Positions 12,025 to 24,110 of a stretch of 64,000 bases of DNA are shown piece by piece. The DNA is from Puccinellia tenuiflora (lineage: Eukaryota; Streptophyta; Magnoliopsida; Poales; Poaceae). A program made the position numbers and the translations under genes. The stretch covers positions 434,001 through 498,000 of the forward strand of contig QRDG01000820.1 in the NCBI GenBank assembly GCA_012064385.1, read 5' to 3'. Under the pieces are notes generated by a model that saw only the letters and a list, made by a program, of their open reading frames with translations, did not search any database and had not been told where the DNA came from. Within the stretch, counting starts at the first letter, position 1, and every line of letters starts with the position of its first letter.

Positions 12025-12348
12025 CTAGCAGACGTCGATGCAGCCAAGGTACTCGTTCTCGCAGCCGTTGCCGCACGGCCCGCTCAGCTGTCGCTGGCTC
12101 ATCGCCATCATCTGCCGTGACGACGCGCCGGCGGTCACTGCGGCAGCGCACCCGGCCGACGCCTGGCATGCCATCATCTCCCCGACGCAGCCGTGCACGC
12201 ACTGGTCTGCCACCTCGCTGCCGCCGGCCTCGCCGTTGGTCGCCACTGGTACCAGGCGGCAGCTCGCCGTCGACATTATCGTCAGGACGACCGTGATGAC
12301 GGCGACAAGCGTCGTCGACGACACAGCCATACAAGAAGCGAACGCCAT
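12025..12348 (-). CDS. Small secreted cysteine-rich protein (107 aa)
   Basis: Single-exon ORF starting ATGGCGTTC, with an alternative in-frame Met at residue 7. Residues ~8-28 form a hydrophobic signal sequence (TTLVAVITVVLTIMSTAS), so the product should enter the secretory pathway. The mature part has eight cysteines in two similar halves, C-x3-C-x6-C-x5-C and C-x3-C-x6-C-x3-C, separated by a Gly/Ala/Met-rich linker. A ninth cysteine sits at the predicted cleavage site. Paired CxxxC motifs recall the helical-hairpin (alpha-hairpinin-like) peptides of plants, but the spacing is tighter than in the members I know, so the assignment is only structural. It is not in the length range of lipid-transfer proteins and lacks their CC and CxC motifs. 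Confidence 0.65.
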   Translation of the reverse strand: MAFASCMAVSSTTLVAVITVVLTIMSTASCRLVPVATNGEAGGSEVADQCVHGCVGEMMACQASAGCAAAVTAGASSRQMMAMSQRQLSGPCGNGCENEYLGCIDVC

Positions 12349-12929
12349 TCTGATAGCTCGCGAGGTGATCCAGCTAAATGTGAATCAAGCTCTGCTTAAA
12401 AGAATGGGGGGCGAAGGTCGTCGTTTGGAGCAAACTATGCAGGTCCATTGGTAAGCTAACTACTTCGATGAACATGCTTCTCGCCTCTCGGTATCGACTG
12501 TATCACGGCCACCTGATTTTCACCGGTCAAAGTTTGGCGGTCGCTCACGCAATCAAACCACCGTGCCGCTCCTCGAAGAGTGACTTCCAGCCGTCTTGTT
12601 TTGGGCTACCCAGCAGCCCACAGGAGAGACAAGAGAAGCTATAAGGGCCGTACTGAATTAACTCATGGGCCTGTTGCGCGTCTGCGCATGTGAGTCGTTG
12701 CATTACATCCAATAGCTTGAACCGGCTCAACTTTTTTTTTTGCTTGAACCGGCAAGTTGAAGCTGTTGTCGTAAAATGAATAGACTGATTTTCATTAAAA
12801 AAACGAATAGACTGAGAATGAATTATGTTTTACATTAATCAAGGATCGCACAAGCTGGAGATACCGTGGTTCTTCGCGATGAGTGAGGGTTTTATAGTGG
12901 GGCTAATCTTACTAATCAGAGAGATCATT

Positions 12930-13420
12930 GTAGATGGATGCTAAACAGTGCTGGTATTACTGTCAAGTCACTTTATACAGTTCTTAAGATGAACCAGACT
13001 AGATGCCCTTTCAAAAAGCTATGGTTTATTAAAGTTCCTACAAAAAATAAAGGCATTTCTTTGGCTCATATTTAAGAAAAGCATACTAATGAGGGATGTC
13101 TTGAAGCAAAGCGGTTGGGAAGGAAATACCAAATGTCTATTCTGTGGTAGCCACGAAAGTATAGGTCACTTATTTGTGCATTGCCCACTAGCAAGGTACG
13201 TATGCCTTGAGCCCTTGAGTGTGGTTGAATATGCTTTTGACGTAGAGACTAGTTTTACTTCAGTTATAGATATTGTTAGCTGGGTGTATCGTTTCCGTCA
13301 ACCTGAGGTGTACGGTTTCAGTAGGACTAGCAGATGTTATATGGTCTTTATGGAAAACTTGTAATGTGGCTTGTTTCAATAAAGTTTTCCATTATGATCC
13401 TAGTAGTGGTATAGTAAAGT
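12930..13420 (+). pseudogene. LINE reverse-transcriptase C-terminal (zinc-binding) fragment
   Basis: Translated pieces match the end of plant non-LTR retrotransposon ORF2. There is a W-x-L..SG..TVKSLY-type segment near 12940-12985, then KLWFIKVPTKNK near 13016-13050, then a zinc-binding motif KCLFCGSHESIGHLFVHCP (13131-13189), the CxxC...HxxxxC of the zf-RVT domain. Frame changes at about 13050-13080 and stops break the reading frame. The rest of the RT and the endonuclease are absent, as expected for a truncated, decayed copy. Confidence 0.75.
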
Positions 13421-16400
13421 CTGCTCATTGCTTAAATGTGTGGGTGATATTCAGATCCGAGAGTGATAAATTTACAACGCGGAGGGGCAAAAGCGCTACT
13501 GCAATTTGCAGCTGAAGTTTTTTAGCAGGAGGAAAGCCTGGGGCGCCTCCGATTTTTAGAATTGTTGGATGGAAAGGGGTGGAAAAGAAAGAAAAGAACA
13601 AAAAAAGAGCCGGACAGGAGATTCCGGGAAAAAAGAGTAAGGGAACAATGTTGTAGCAGATAAAAGGGATGAATGTTATCCGTTTTTCCTGGCTTTTGTA
13701 AAAACGGTGCGTAAGAGTTGATTGTGACGTATGGTTTTGTTTTGTTTCCTAGTTCTGATGAATTAGTATATTGAATGTGATTTTAGCCTACACAAAAATG
13801 ACAAATCTAATAATTTTTATTTAATTTTGAAAATGTGCACCGTTCACCGTACAAAGATTCACCCGTCGGTCCTTTTTTGCTCAGACTAAATATTGCTCCC
13901 TAGAGCTGGAGGCCATTTGTCTACCCTTCAATATCATACACTATCATATTGGTGATATAGGTGTATGATACTTTTTTTTTTTTTTTGAGCATCAATCCGA
14001 CTCCTTTATTTCAGTCATTAAGAAGAGACGGCGAAGACGGCAAGCAGCGGTTCACGTATGGGCTGGGCTGGAAGGATAAGGCCCGCTAATTAATAGCCAC
14101 CAATATCATGAAGGGTGTTTCGGTCATTTCTGTGCAAGAAAATATCAGGTCACACTTTGCTTGAGATGGCAGTCAGTGAGGGACAGGAGGTGGTCGGCGC
14201 GTGGTGGTGCGTGTCAGGACGAGGGTGGTGGCCGGCGGCGAGATCCGGTCATCGATCCGGGCGGGCGTGAGATCCAAGGCAGATGAGATGGCTCCTAGGG
14301 AAGCGGACCAACAAACCAAAACAAGGCTGCCGTTCCCGTCGATCCCGCAACCCTGCCATCATCCTGTCGGTTGTTTGTTTTCAACGTGCGGCCAAGAGAA
14401 AACTAAAGTAAGTAAAGCTCACGGAATCATCAATCGTACTACGGTGGGAGCCAAATCTGACGAACGCAGACCTCCGGCAATCTCTCCGGACACGCAGATC
14501 GTGCCGTGTAGTAGTACGCAGAAAATACTGTATATACTACTCCGGTTGTGAATCATAACTTGTGTGGAAATTCACTTTGAAACATGGAGTAGATGTTTCT
14601 GTCGTCAGAAAAACATTTTTGTATGTCAAAAAAAATTTGTGCAAAGACTCTATGTGTGCACAACAAGTTTTGTGAAAAACAGACAGTTTTTGTGACATGT
14701 GTAAAAAGACAAAAAAAAAATGTCTCGTACATAAAAAATTGTCTTTTTACGCACGCCATAAAAATTATCGGTTTTTCGTGAGACGGCTTTGTGAGCATAT
14801 GGAATGTCGAACTTTTTCCGAATTTTTAAAATTTTAAAATTTTCTTAAATTAAAACCGGATACTTCGGCAAGGAAAATATCATTGATATCCATGCATGGA
14901 GATGGAGGAGCAAACCAAATGCATGTCTGTCTCTTAAAAGTGTTATTGGGCGAGCCGTGAGCCAATGTAAAATCGCCGGTCGCGATTTCATACGCAGGTT
15001 ACATCCACCGCGGCTCAATAATTTGTCTGGTGCTATCGTCGTCGCCACGAGCTGTCTGTGGCCCACGCGCACCTCCGCAACCAGAGACTCGAGCAGCATG
15101 CCAGCTCGTCACGCGCGCCACCACCTCCGCTTCCATCTCCGGACCCTTCCACGCGCCTGATGCTCGTCGTCTGATGACGGTTCAAGGCGCAAGAAACCAC
15201 TTGCGCAACAACCATCCATTGCCAGTTGATTGCTGCCTACTTGACAGTTGGGTGCCCAACATTGTCGACATCCCCGTGGCACGGCCGCTCACCGGAGCCG
15301 CGACTCGACTATATCAAATGGTGTGGCAGACCATGCCATGGGAGCAGCGACGCGACCCACATTACATCATGTCGCCGTCCTTTTGGGACGTCGTGGTGTA
15401 GGACGAGCATGACGCCCGCCTTCACAACTTCTTCCCCACCTCCATCGACCCCGGAAGAAGGTGAGTAAGACGAGGATTGGCCGAAGACCCCGTTGTGGCC
15501 CGACATGCAGGCGACCATCGGCACCACCTCCACCTCCTCCGATTGTTGACATCGAGTCCGACTAGGTGCACACCATCCAAGATTCTGTACTCCAGGACAG
15601 ATTTCTCAGGCCCACGTCGGCTCGGCTTGTGACATTGACGTGGACCAGCAGCATCCAGGTTTCGCCAAGAGTTTGCCGCCAGCCACGTCGGTCATGGATG
15701 TTCTCCAAAGGACCAGAAGAGTGGTAGTAGATCTAACTTACAGTTTAAATTTCCTAAAATTATGTAATAATATCTCCAATTTAAATGAAACTCGTCTGGT
15801 TTCAAGTTTAATTTTATTTTCAAAAAACTTATTAGGGCGCGAGTGGGAAGAGGCGACGCGAATGTGCAACATGTGTCGCACCACGTCCCGCGGTGTTATC
15901 AGACGTTATATGGGGGTGCGATTAGAGATGCCTTAGTAGCAGACAGTAGGGTTGAAATTCGAGCCGAGATGGTTCGGCTTGGCTCGGCTCCGCTCGTTCA
16001 AGCTCATTGAAATAATGAGTTAACTCGATTCAGCACGTTATGTTTCGGCTCGTTTAATAAAATAAGTTTAGATATGAAACTCGACTCGGCTCGTAAGCTC
16101 GCGAGGAGCTTATTTAACTAATTCTAAGTCTTTAATCATGAACGAGTTTAACAAGCTAAACAAATAACCCGTAACTCGGCTCGTTCAGCTTCATCAATAA
16201 ACGAGTTCAAATCTAAAACTCGACTCAACTCGTTGAACACCGAATTCGAGCCGAGACGAATCAAATCACAAAGCTACTTCAGTTGGCTCAGCCTCCTAGC
16301 GGGCAGTCAATGATCAATCAATCAACTAGTATATATTACGTATAATATAAAAATAGTTGGTGATGTTAACAGGAGACGTCGTACGTACATGTATGATGTA

Positions 16401-17066
16401 TGTATCAATCTATGATAGAGAGATGATGCCCCTCCTCTCCCTCCGGCTAAGAAAGAAAAAATCAGGTTTGGGAGGAGGAACAATCGGGAGACACGAGCAC
16501 AAGTTGTGTTTGTGCTGCGCGGCACGTTGCGCGTGAATGGTAAGGCACACAGCATGTGCTGATGTGCGGCTGGCTTCCCGTTCCACACCACCACTGCTCG
16601 ACTCGACATCGATCGTTAAGCAACCACTCTACCACTACCAATTCTCCCCCCCTTCAGATCTCCATTATTTTATCCTGAGGCGGTGGCGAGCAATAAAGAA
16701 GTATAAATTCTTCTAGTAACAAAAAAAATAATGGAGAGACGTGGTCCACCTGACCTCACAGCCGGGCGCCAGCGCGGCGGAGGCGGTTGGTATATCTGCG
16801 GTGGTGGAGGCCTCGAGCCGGTCAGCAGCACCACCGCTCACATCGCCTTCCTTGCCTGCCGACTCCTTCCTCCCCACCCGCCTCCTACTTCTTCTTCTTC
16901 TTCACACCAACGGCAGCCCAGAGCTAACCAACCAACCAACACCCTCTCCGTTCATCCGTTCCCCATTTCTATTCCGAGGATCGGTCGATATATTTAGCCG
17001 TGGAGAGACAGACACGGGGTGTCTGATTTAGGTAGAGAGCTTCCGAGAGAGTTTGGTGAGGACGAT
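13421..17066. other. Intergenic region upstream of the 17067 gene
   Basis: Contains AT-rich repeat debris, a poly-T tract at about 13972-13987 that could be the tail of an antisense retroposon, and an AT-rich inverted-looking stretch at 14550-14860. The short GC-rich ORFs at 14201-14551 and 15030-15936 lack recognisable domains and show no consistent frame. The stretch 16720-17066 is C/T-rich with a polypyrimidine leader and is the likely promoter and 5' UTR of the next gene. Confidence 0.4.
15945..16275. repeat. MITE-like repeat rich in the GGCTCG motif
   Basis: A stretch of about 330 bp in which GGCTCG, ACTCGGCTCG and CTCGTTCA recur on both strands, separated by AT-rich spacers. The motif ATTCGAGCCGAGA occurs near both ends (about 15957 and 16243) in the same orientation. 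I see no ORF. It resembles dispersed non-autonomous repeats of grasses, but its superfamily is not clear because neither clean inverted ends nor a target-site duplication is visible. Confidence 0.4.
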
Positions 17067-17733
17067 ATGCCGACGGGAACGATGAGAAGTCTGTTCGGCG
17101 AGTCGTCGTCCTCGTCGTCGGGGAGCGGCAGGGATAGTAGGGAGGCGGAGCCGGCGGTGCTGTGCGCGCCTCGCCCGCGCAGGGCCCAGGTCCACCCCTG
17201 CAGCGCCGACCTCATCCTCGGCCCTCCCCCTTCCTCCTCAACTCCTCCGCCAACACCAAAAAGGTACCCACCCAACAAATCCTTCACCTTCTTTTGCTCT
17301 TGTTACAAATCTCTTATATTATCGTTGCAAAATTTTGTGTGGATCTTTATCTTACAAAGCTCTCTTCTTTTTTCGATTGCAGCAGAGAGAAGGGACTAGC
17401 AAAACGCGGGAGGAGGACGACGACGACGAGGGGTGGTCGCTGTTCGGCGGGTCGCCGCCGGCGCGCGCGGACAACCCGGTCGTCCACGACCCGCACTTCC
17501 TGCTCAACCAGCGCCCTCACCACGCCGCCGCCGCGTCCTCGGACATCAGCCTCGCGGTTTTTGACAGCCACCGCAACAACCACCACGTCACCACCTATAG
17601 CAGTAGCAATAGCAGCAGCAGTTTTGCCCCGTCGTACGCGCCGGCGGTGAGGATCCAGGGGTTCGACGTCGCGTCCTGCCGGGGCTCCCACGGCAGCAGC
17701 GGCGGCGGGCGCGTGCTCTCCGCCCGCGCCTGA
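17067..17733 (+). CDS. Two-exon plant protein of unknown function (about 180 aa)
   Basis: Model: exon 1 17067-17263, intron 17264-17387 (GTACCC...CAGAG), exon 2 17388-17733. Exon 1 reads MPTGTMRSLFGESSSSSSG and ends in a Pro-rich stretch. Exon 2 opens with an acidic run (EEDDDDEGWSLFGGSPPA), followed by DNPVVHDPHFLLNQR, a Ser/His-rich linker and a C-terminal VRIQGFDVASCRGSHGS segment. Repeated LFG(E/G)S motifs at both ends, the low complexity and the lack of membrane segments suggest a disordered soluble protein. The first ATG could also be 17082. The intron shows a T-rich 3' end and several tandem AG acceptors (17382, 17385, 17387). Only the last keeps the acidic frame, so the splice site is inferred from the protein. 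No domain family recognised. Confidence 0.6.
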
Positions 17734-20700
17734 AAACCGGTCTCCGGCAGCCGACCGACCGACCGATCCCCCAAAAGGGAAGGGAGAACCCCACACCGTC
17801 GTCCTCGAACCTGTACAGTTTCCGCCGGCCTACGTGTAGTGTACAAGTATTTACCAAGCTACGTGTGTTCCTTGTGGTATATACGAGTTTATAATTAACA
17901 TAAATGGATAGCGAAGGTCTTAAGACTAAGTTAAGAAGAAGAAGAAGAGTAGCTTGATCGTCGGTCGATACAGAAGAAGAAGAGGATCAAAAGGAAATAG
18001 AGAATTTTTACTACTACTAGTATTTTTTTTCAAGAATAGTTTTTTTCTTTATTTGCGTTGCGTCTGTGTGGTGTAGATATACTACCATGGGAGGGAAGAG
18101 CGTCAAATCTTGTTCCGAGGGTCATGTAACCAACCATGGCTGTACTGTAAAAAAGAAACGATGAAGAAGCTTGTACATAAAAAACATTGTTTGTTGTTCC
18201 TCCGGAGCTGTGTACCATGTAAATCGAATTGCATCGATCTGAGTTGAGTTGGTTCAACACAACACAACAGTTTGTTCGTCGGATACGGTGTGGGACTCGT
18301 TGGTTACCACACAAGTGGCAGGAATAATAAGCTATAGTGCGATCCTGTCTATGTCTTGGCGGTGGTAGGAAAACGAGATGAGTCCGATCCCATTATTCGT
18401 ACCGGACAACATTGGTGAGCTGTTGGTTGGTTCCGCCGCGAGATCTGGTCCGGTCCGACCAGATTTTCCCGACGCACATGCGACTTTTTGGTGACGAGGT
18501 GCTGCTGGGTTGCTTGAGGCGACGGCAAAGGTGTGGAAACGAGACGAGCGCGGCGGGCTGCACGAGCGGACGAACTGGTGGTTGGGTGGCGTGGCGTGGC
18601 GGCCTCGCCTCTCGCGTCAAGTGGTCGATGGATGGATGGATGTATCCGTCGATCGATCTATGTATGTATTCCACGGGCGAGGACGGCGACCCGTTCGCTG
18701 GGTGCGTAGCGCGCGGACGAGCACGCAACCACGTAGCCGCCTTCGTTTTGCCGTCCGTCCGCGTCAGCGTCACACACGCACATTCCTATCTGCGCCTGTA
18801 ATAATGATAGAGATATACGACGGAGTAGTAGTAATAATAATAATCGAGTCAAGTCTACTTACAAATCTTGTTTTTATAGTGGTGTACTCGGACTTAAACC
18901 ACGGCCGGCCTCCTCATCCCAAGTTCAGGCGGGGGCTTGGCGAGGATCAGGCTAGCCACCACGGGCGGCCATTCATTCCCTCCTCCCAATTCCATGATGA
19001 AATATCGTGTGCACGTCCTTTATCCTCCATGCTTTATGCGACACCTAGCGAGATTTCTCAAAGTCATCATTTTTTAAAGGTTGACCAAATTAGTACACAC
19101 GAAAAATATCAATATTTATAATACATACAATATAAAAAATATATTGTACGACGATTTCAATATTATTAATTTATATTATAGGTGTTGATAATTTTTCAGT
19201 AGATATAATCGAATTTTATTGAGTTTGACTTTGACTAAACTAAGAACGCAATGCGATTTTGAACGGAGGGAGTACCGGTCTCCGTCTCCGACGTGACCAC
19301 CCGGATATGAGCATCTACAATCGAACCGTCTATTTCCGGACTCTTGTTTCCGGTTTTCTTTTTTTACTCTCGAACAACATTATATTTTGACACGACTATA
19401 AATTAAATATGAATATTACACGCATATAACAAAAAAAAAACAATTCAAATGCGGAACTTAAATTCAAAAATTTAGAGAGACATCCTAAATGGAGGAAATG
19501 AATGTGACGCTACATGGTAGTGCTAACACAATAACATAAATAAAATACCGAGGTTGTAAGCTATATAATGGTTTCCAACATGCCAACCATAAATACCAGA
19601 ACATTAAGAAGTCGTTGATTCACCTCCCTGTCACGAATTTTTCTATGCATTTCAAGTAGATCTGCTAGTGAAGAAGGTTGATGATCTGGATCGACCGTGA
19701 AGTCAAAACTCAAAATCATTTAGCTGGTCACACTCTTCCTTCATAAGAAGCGAACATCGGCGTCTTCTGACCACATGATAGTGTGGTTTTTTCCATCCTA
19801 TATATATGCAGCTGGATATGTTTTTTTTTTTGCTAATGAACATTCCTTTTAGTATACTACAGCGGTACTAAAGTTATTATTATTTAGTCCACCATATTTC
19901 TTGTAGATCGAATTCGACGGGCCGAGTTGTCGGTGGAGACGAGGAGACGAGAGGGGAGTGGAGGGAGAAGTAGGGAGAGGCTTGTAGGTGCTGGAGTTGG
20001 TATCGTTGAGGTGTATGTTTGGGAGGGAGAGATTCTTGGAAACCAAAAAAAAAAAAAAAAAAGAGGTCACCTGGTAAGCAGGCACACGTGGAGCTGAGAT
20101 GCTGTTAAATTGAAACCAGGGTGTTGCGCAGAAAGAAAAGGAAAAATGGAATCAGGGTGGTCACGTCGCAATATGTACGCGGAGAGATAGAATCGAACCG
20201 AACTACGTACCTCCTGCGTGGGTGCGCAACAACAGCGCAGCAGCAGGTACGACCGTTCGCCGCATCGCTATCCCATATCGCCGTATCGCGCTCGCATTCG
20301 CCGGGACGACCGTTGGCGCGATCCCAGGGGTGGGGAACCAAACCAAGGAAACAAAAGCGGGCGGCCGCGAGCGAAGGTTCCCAGAAACCCCGTGCCTGCG
20401 GCGGGCGGCAAGCAAGCAAGCAAAGGCTCCTTCCTTCTTTCTCTGGGCGACGTGGACGCACCCGACAGCCGATTGACAGCCCAGTCTCGCGGCCCCTGCG
20501 CTTCTTCCTTCCTTGCCGTGGCGTCCCGGCGCCTCTTCTCTTGTCTCCTCCTCTCCTCGTTGCCTTCGGCGCTGTGTCTGTCTGCTGCTCCGTCCTGTAC
20601 CCGCCCGGAGCTTCGCTGATGAAAGGCAAACATGAGTGAGCCTTTCCCTCGATCGGTCGTAGAGCTCAGCAGGTCGATCTTCGTCACGGCCACTACCTGC

Positions 20701-20900
20701 AAACAAACGGAGAAAACAAATATCTAGTACTAGTAATACACCTAACCTTGTAAAACTACTCACTTTACTTAATTTACTAGTTGAATTTGGCGTGGCGTCA
20801 CGCCACGCCGCTGGTGATTTTTTTTTTGTAGAATATATTTTTTTGTTCAACAAAATGCTGGCTAAATTGTAATGTTCGAACTTTTTTTTTAATGGGTAGG
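17734..20900. other. 3' UTR and intergenic region
   Basis: 17734-18310 is a plausible 3' UTR, with polyadenylation-like AAT-rich stretches. From 18390 to 18800 and 20105 to 20640 the DNA is GC-rich and open in several frames on both strands, but no frame shows a recognisable domain, so these look like promoter or CpG-type sequence. A run of 19 A at 20044-20062 after a purine-rich stretch could be the tail of an old retrocopy. Confidence 0.4.
19075..19275. mobile_element. Truncated Stowaway-type (Mariner) MITE
   Basis: The right end reads TTGAACGGAGGGAGTA, the reverse complement of the TACTCCCTCCGTTC terminus of grass Stowaway elements, preceded by TTGACTTTGACTAAACTAAG. The interior is AT-rich. 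The matching left terminus is not found, so the copy is truncated. Confidence 0.6.
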
Positions 20901-23900
20901 TAGCATTTTTTTGTGAGCATTTTTTTTATTAATTATCTATAATGTTGAAATATTTAGTACGGTGAAATGGTCGAATATATTTCTATTTCGGCAGGAGTAT
21001 TTAATTTAAATTAGGGAAGATGCATCAGAATTAATTGCAAATAGTGACAACATTTGAATTCAAATTAGGGAAGGTGCATTTGAATTAGTTCCAAATAGTG
21101 ACAACGTTTCAATATTCCAAAAAAAAACTCCTTTAGCATATGCCGCATCCATTGTATTTTAAAATGTCCCAATTCGTCGAGATTTGTCATCTATTTAATC
21201 GAAAATCCACTAAATTGTTTCTTTAAATTTGGACTAATTGGGAAATGCCAAAATCCGTTGGAATTTGTCGTCTATTTTCTCTAAATTTTCACTAATTTGG
21301 TGTAGATGGTTACTTGTATTTATATGATTTATCATACTCTATTTAAGTAGGATGGTTTGTACGAAAAAAAAATATTAGGTCTATCATATTGAATGATATC
21401 ACTGATGTTATTTCTACTGATTTTATTTGACTATAGAAGAAATTTGTGAAATGCATATTTTTTGAAATGTCGTAAAAGTGTGAGCTTCAAATATGTAGCA
21501 AATTTATGGCATAAGCAGTGAGCATTTTTTTATGTGCACCCGTTGTATTTTAAAATGTCCCAATTTGTCGAGATTTGTCATCTATTTTATCGAAAATTCC
21601 ACTAAATTGTTTCTTTAAATTTGGACTAATTGGGAAATGTCAAAATCCATTGGAATTTGTCGTCTATTTTATCTAAATTTTCACTAATTTGGTGTAGATG
21701 GTTACTTGTATTTATATGAATTATCAAACTCTATTTAAGTAGGATGGTTTGTACTAAAAAAAATTATTAGGTCTATCATATTGAATGATATCACTGATGT
21801 TATTTCTGCTGATTTTATCTGACTATAGAAGAAATTTGTGAAATGCATATTTTTTGAAATGTCGTAAAAGTGTGAGCTGCAAATATTTAGCAAATTTATG
21901 GCATAAGCAGTGAGCATTTTTTATGTGCATGTTCATATATTTGTCATATTTGTAAATACTGTCGTGACAAAAAGTTAAATTTGCAAATGGCCGCAGCAAA
22001 AAGTGGTTCAGAAATTAATGTATTGATTTTTTTTAAAACAAATTCACATTTGTAAGTATCCGAAATTTTTAAATTGTTAGTAGTGAGAAAACATTCGTAC
22101 GTGATTTCTTCTTTACGGTTTTTATATGCTAAGGTTTGGAAGGCAGGTTTTTTCCCCATACTTGGTAATACTACGGTGTAAATAATTGAAATTTGGAGGT
22201 GTGGACATTTGGAAGGTTTTCAGACTTTAATATGTTAAAATATGGTTTAATTTAGCCATATTTTTCTTATCTACCACCGTATCCGTACCTTCTAAAGTGT
22301 CACAGAAGTGACAAATGAGGCTTCATGTATAATTTAAAATTTTCAGTATTTCAAATAAGTTGGAAAAGGTCCAAAAGTATTTATGAGTACCGCGGTGTAA
22401 ATAATTAAATCCTGGAAATATGCATACTTAAAAGATTTTTGGTTTCTCATATGTTCAATTTTAAGGAAAGTTTACATTGTTAAGTTGCTCGAATGCCAAA
22501 ATTTGGGAATTTGGGAAGTTATTTATTTGTTTCTGATTATTTGTTATATAGTTTAGGCAATATCCACCACGATATATTTCAAGCTCCGTGCGTGCGCCAC
22601 CGTTCGTATTTACATTTGTAATGTTGATTTTTTTGCAATATAGTTTAGCGTTGATTTTTTGCAACGTTGATATATAGTCCCAGAATTAGCGTTGATTTTT
22701 TTGCAATGTTGATATATAGTCCCAGAATATCCGCCGCGTCCGTGCGCCACCGTTCGTATTTACATTTGTAGTATTGTTATTTTTATATTTCGAAGCCCAT
22801 GATATAAATTTATTAGGTGCATTTGAAATTTATTAGGTGTATTTGAAATTTAATCCATAATTAAGGGATATGAATTTGTATGCTATGCAATTATTCATGA
22901 AAGCAAGCATTTATGGAAAAATTTACCTTTAACATATTTCGAGAAAGGGCATTTTTTTTTGAAATGTTATACATTTCTAGAAGTTGTAAACATTTTTTTT
23001 TGTCATAAGTAGCAAGTATTTATTTATTCTGGTTGGTTGGATATGTTATATAGATTTTTTTTCAAGTGGATATGTTTGAATATTTTGTTTCTTGAACATT
23101 TTTTATGTTATACAAATTGTTTTAGTAAAGTGGTCCTACCTGTTAGGAATGCAACATTTTGGTAAACTTTTTTTTTGGAAAGGATATCGTCCACGTTAAT
23201 TCATGTGATGAAGTCAAATATTATCGTCTGGAAATTATCTGTGTGGAGAGTTTGAATCTCTAAATATTATCCTATTTGATTAATATTAGTTTTTTTAGTT
23301 TAGATAAGTAATTAGAGGAAATACTTTTTTTTGAAATCTAAATGGGAAGAGTGATGTCACAATATTTTTTTTTTGACTTATCATATTGAATGATATAGTT
23401 CATTTTTTTTTCTTCAAAAGGAAATTATGGAATACATATTTTGTGAAATGAGTCCAAAGTATTATAAATAACTGTTTTGTATAGTACATTTTTTTTAGAA
23501 ATTGGTCTGAATTCAGCTGGAAAATTTATTTGAGCTATAAAGAAAATGTAATTTGTTTAAATGAGAAGAGAAATTGTTCTGAATTGAGCTGGGAAATTTA
23601 TTTAAGTTATAAAGAAAATTTACTTTGTTTAAATGAGAAGGTTGGTATCACATTTTTTTGAGTTATTTTAAATAATTGTTTTGAATAGAACCATTTTTTT
23701 AGAAGTTGGTCTGAATTGAGCTGGAAAATATAAAACAGAACAGGAAAAAAAAAACCCAGCCCAGCAACCAGCCCGTCGGGCTAGCCCAGGCCTACTTGTT
23801 TGTTTTGTTAGCTATGGGTTTAGTATCATAGTTAGCGGAAGGTTATTGTAAATTTAGCCGATGTCAGTAGTAAGTGCATCTTTAAGTGCAAATTTGAGAA

Positions 23901-24110
23901 CGCCTGGAAAAGCTAATAGATAGTAAAAAGTACATATAGTTACATAGTTACATAAGGTAGCATATGATGATCTATACATCCGTTGCAACTCACATGACAG
24001 TATGGTCATGCTGATTCGCATAGGCGATACATGAAACAGCACCATGCGACGGTTCTAAACAAAAGACGGATACTGAACTGATAATTATTTTTATCGGATC
24101 GTTGCTCAAA
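20900..24110. other. AT-rich repeat-bearing intergenic region
   Basis: No coding potential. It holds the 391-bp tandem duplication (separate entry). A smaller pair of direct repeats carries GCGCCACCGTTCGTATTTAC at about 22592 and 22744. About three copies of a roughly 72-bp unit around GGTCTGAATTGAGCTGGAAA lie between 23500 and 23725. The end (23750-23800) is GC-rich with CCCAGCCCAGCAACCAGCCC. Confidence 0.6.
21152..21931. repeat. 391-bp tandem duplication, two copies
   Basis: Copy 1 starts TTGTATTTTAAAATGTCCCA at 21152 and copy 2 starts with the same bases at 21543. Both end GCATAAGCAGTGAGCATTTT. The copies differ by only a handful of substitutions and single-base indels, so the duplication is fairly recent. 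No ORF. Confidence 0.9.

Noticed and set aside
11855..12454. Other frames over the small secreted-protein gene
   Set aside because: Only the 12025-12348 minus frame has a signal peptide and an ordered cysteine pattern.
18510..19121. 203-codon plus-strand ORF
   Set aside because: Runs through unrelated compositional blocks into a Stowaway fragment; no recognisable segment.
20105..20853. Long overlapping ORFs on both strands (172-216 codons)
   Set aside because: All are Arg/Pro/Ser-rich by GC bias, overlap in several frames, and show no domain, signal or splice logic.
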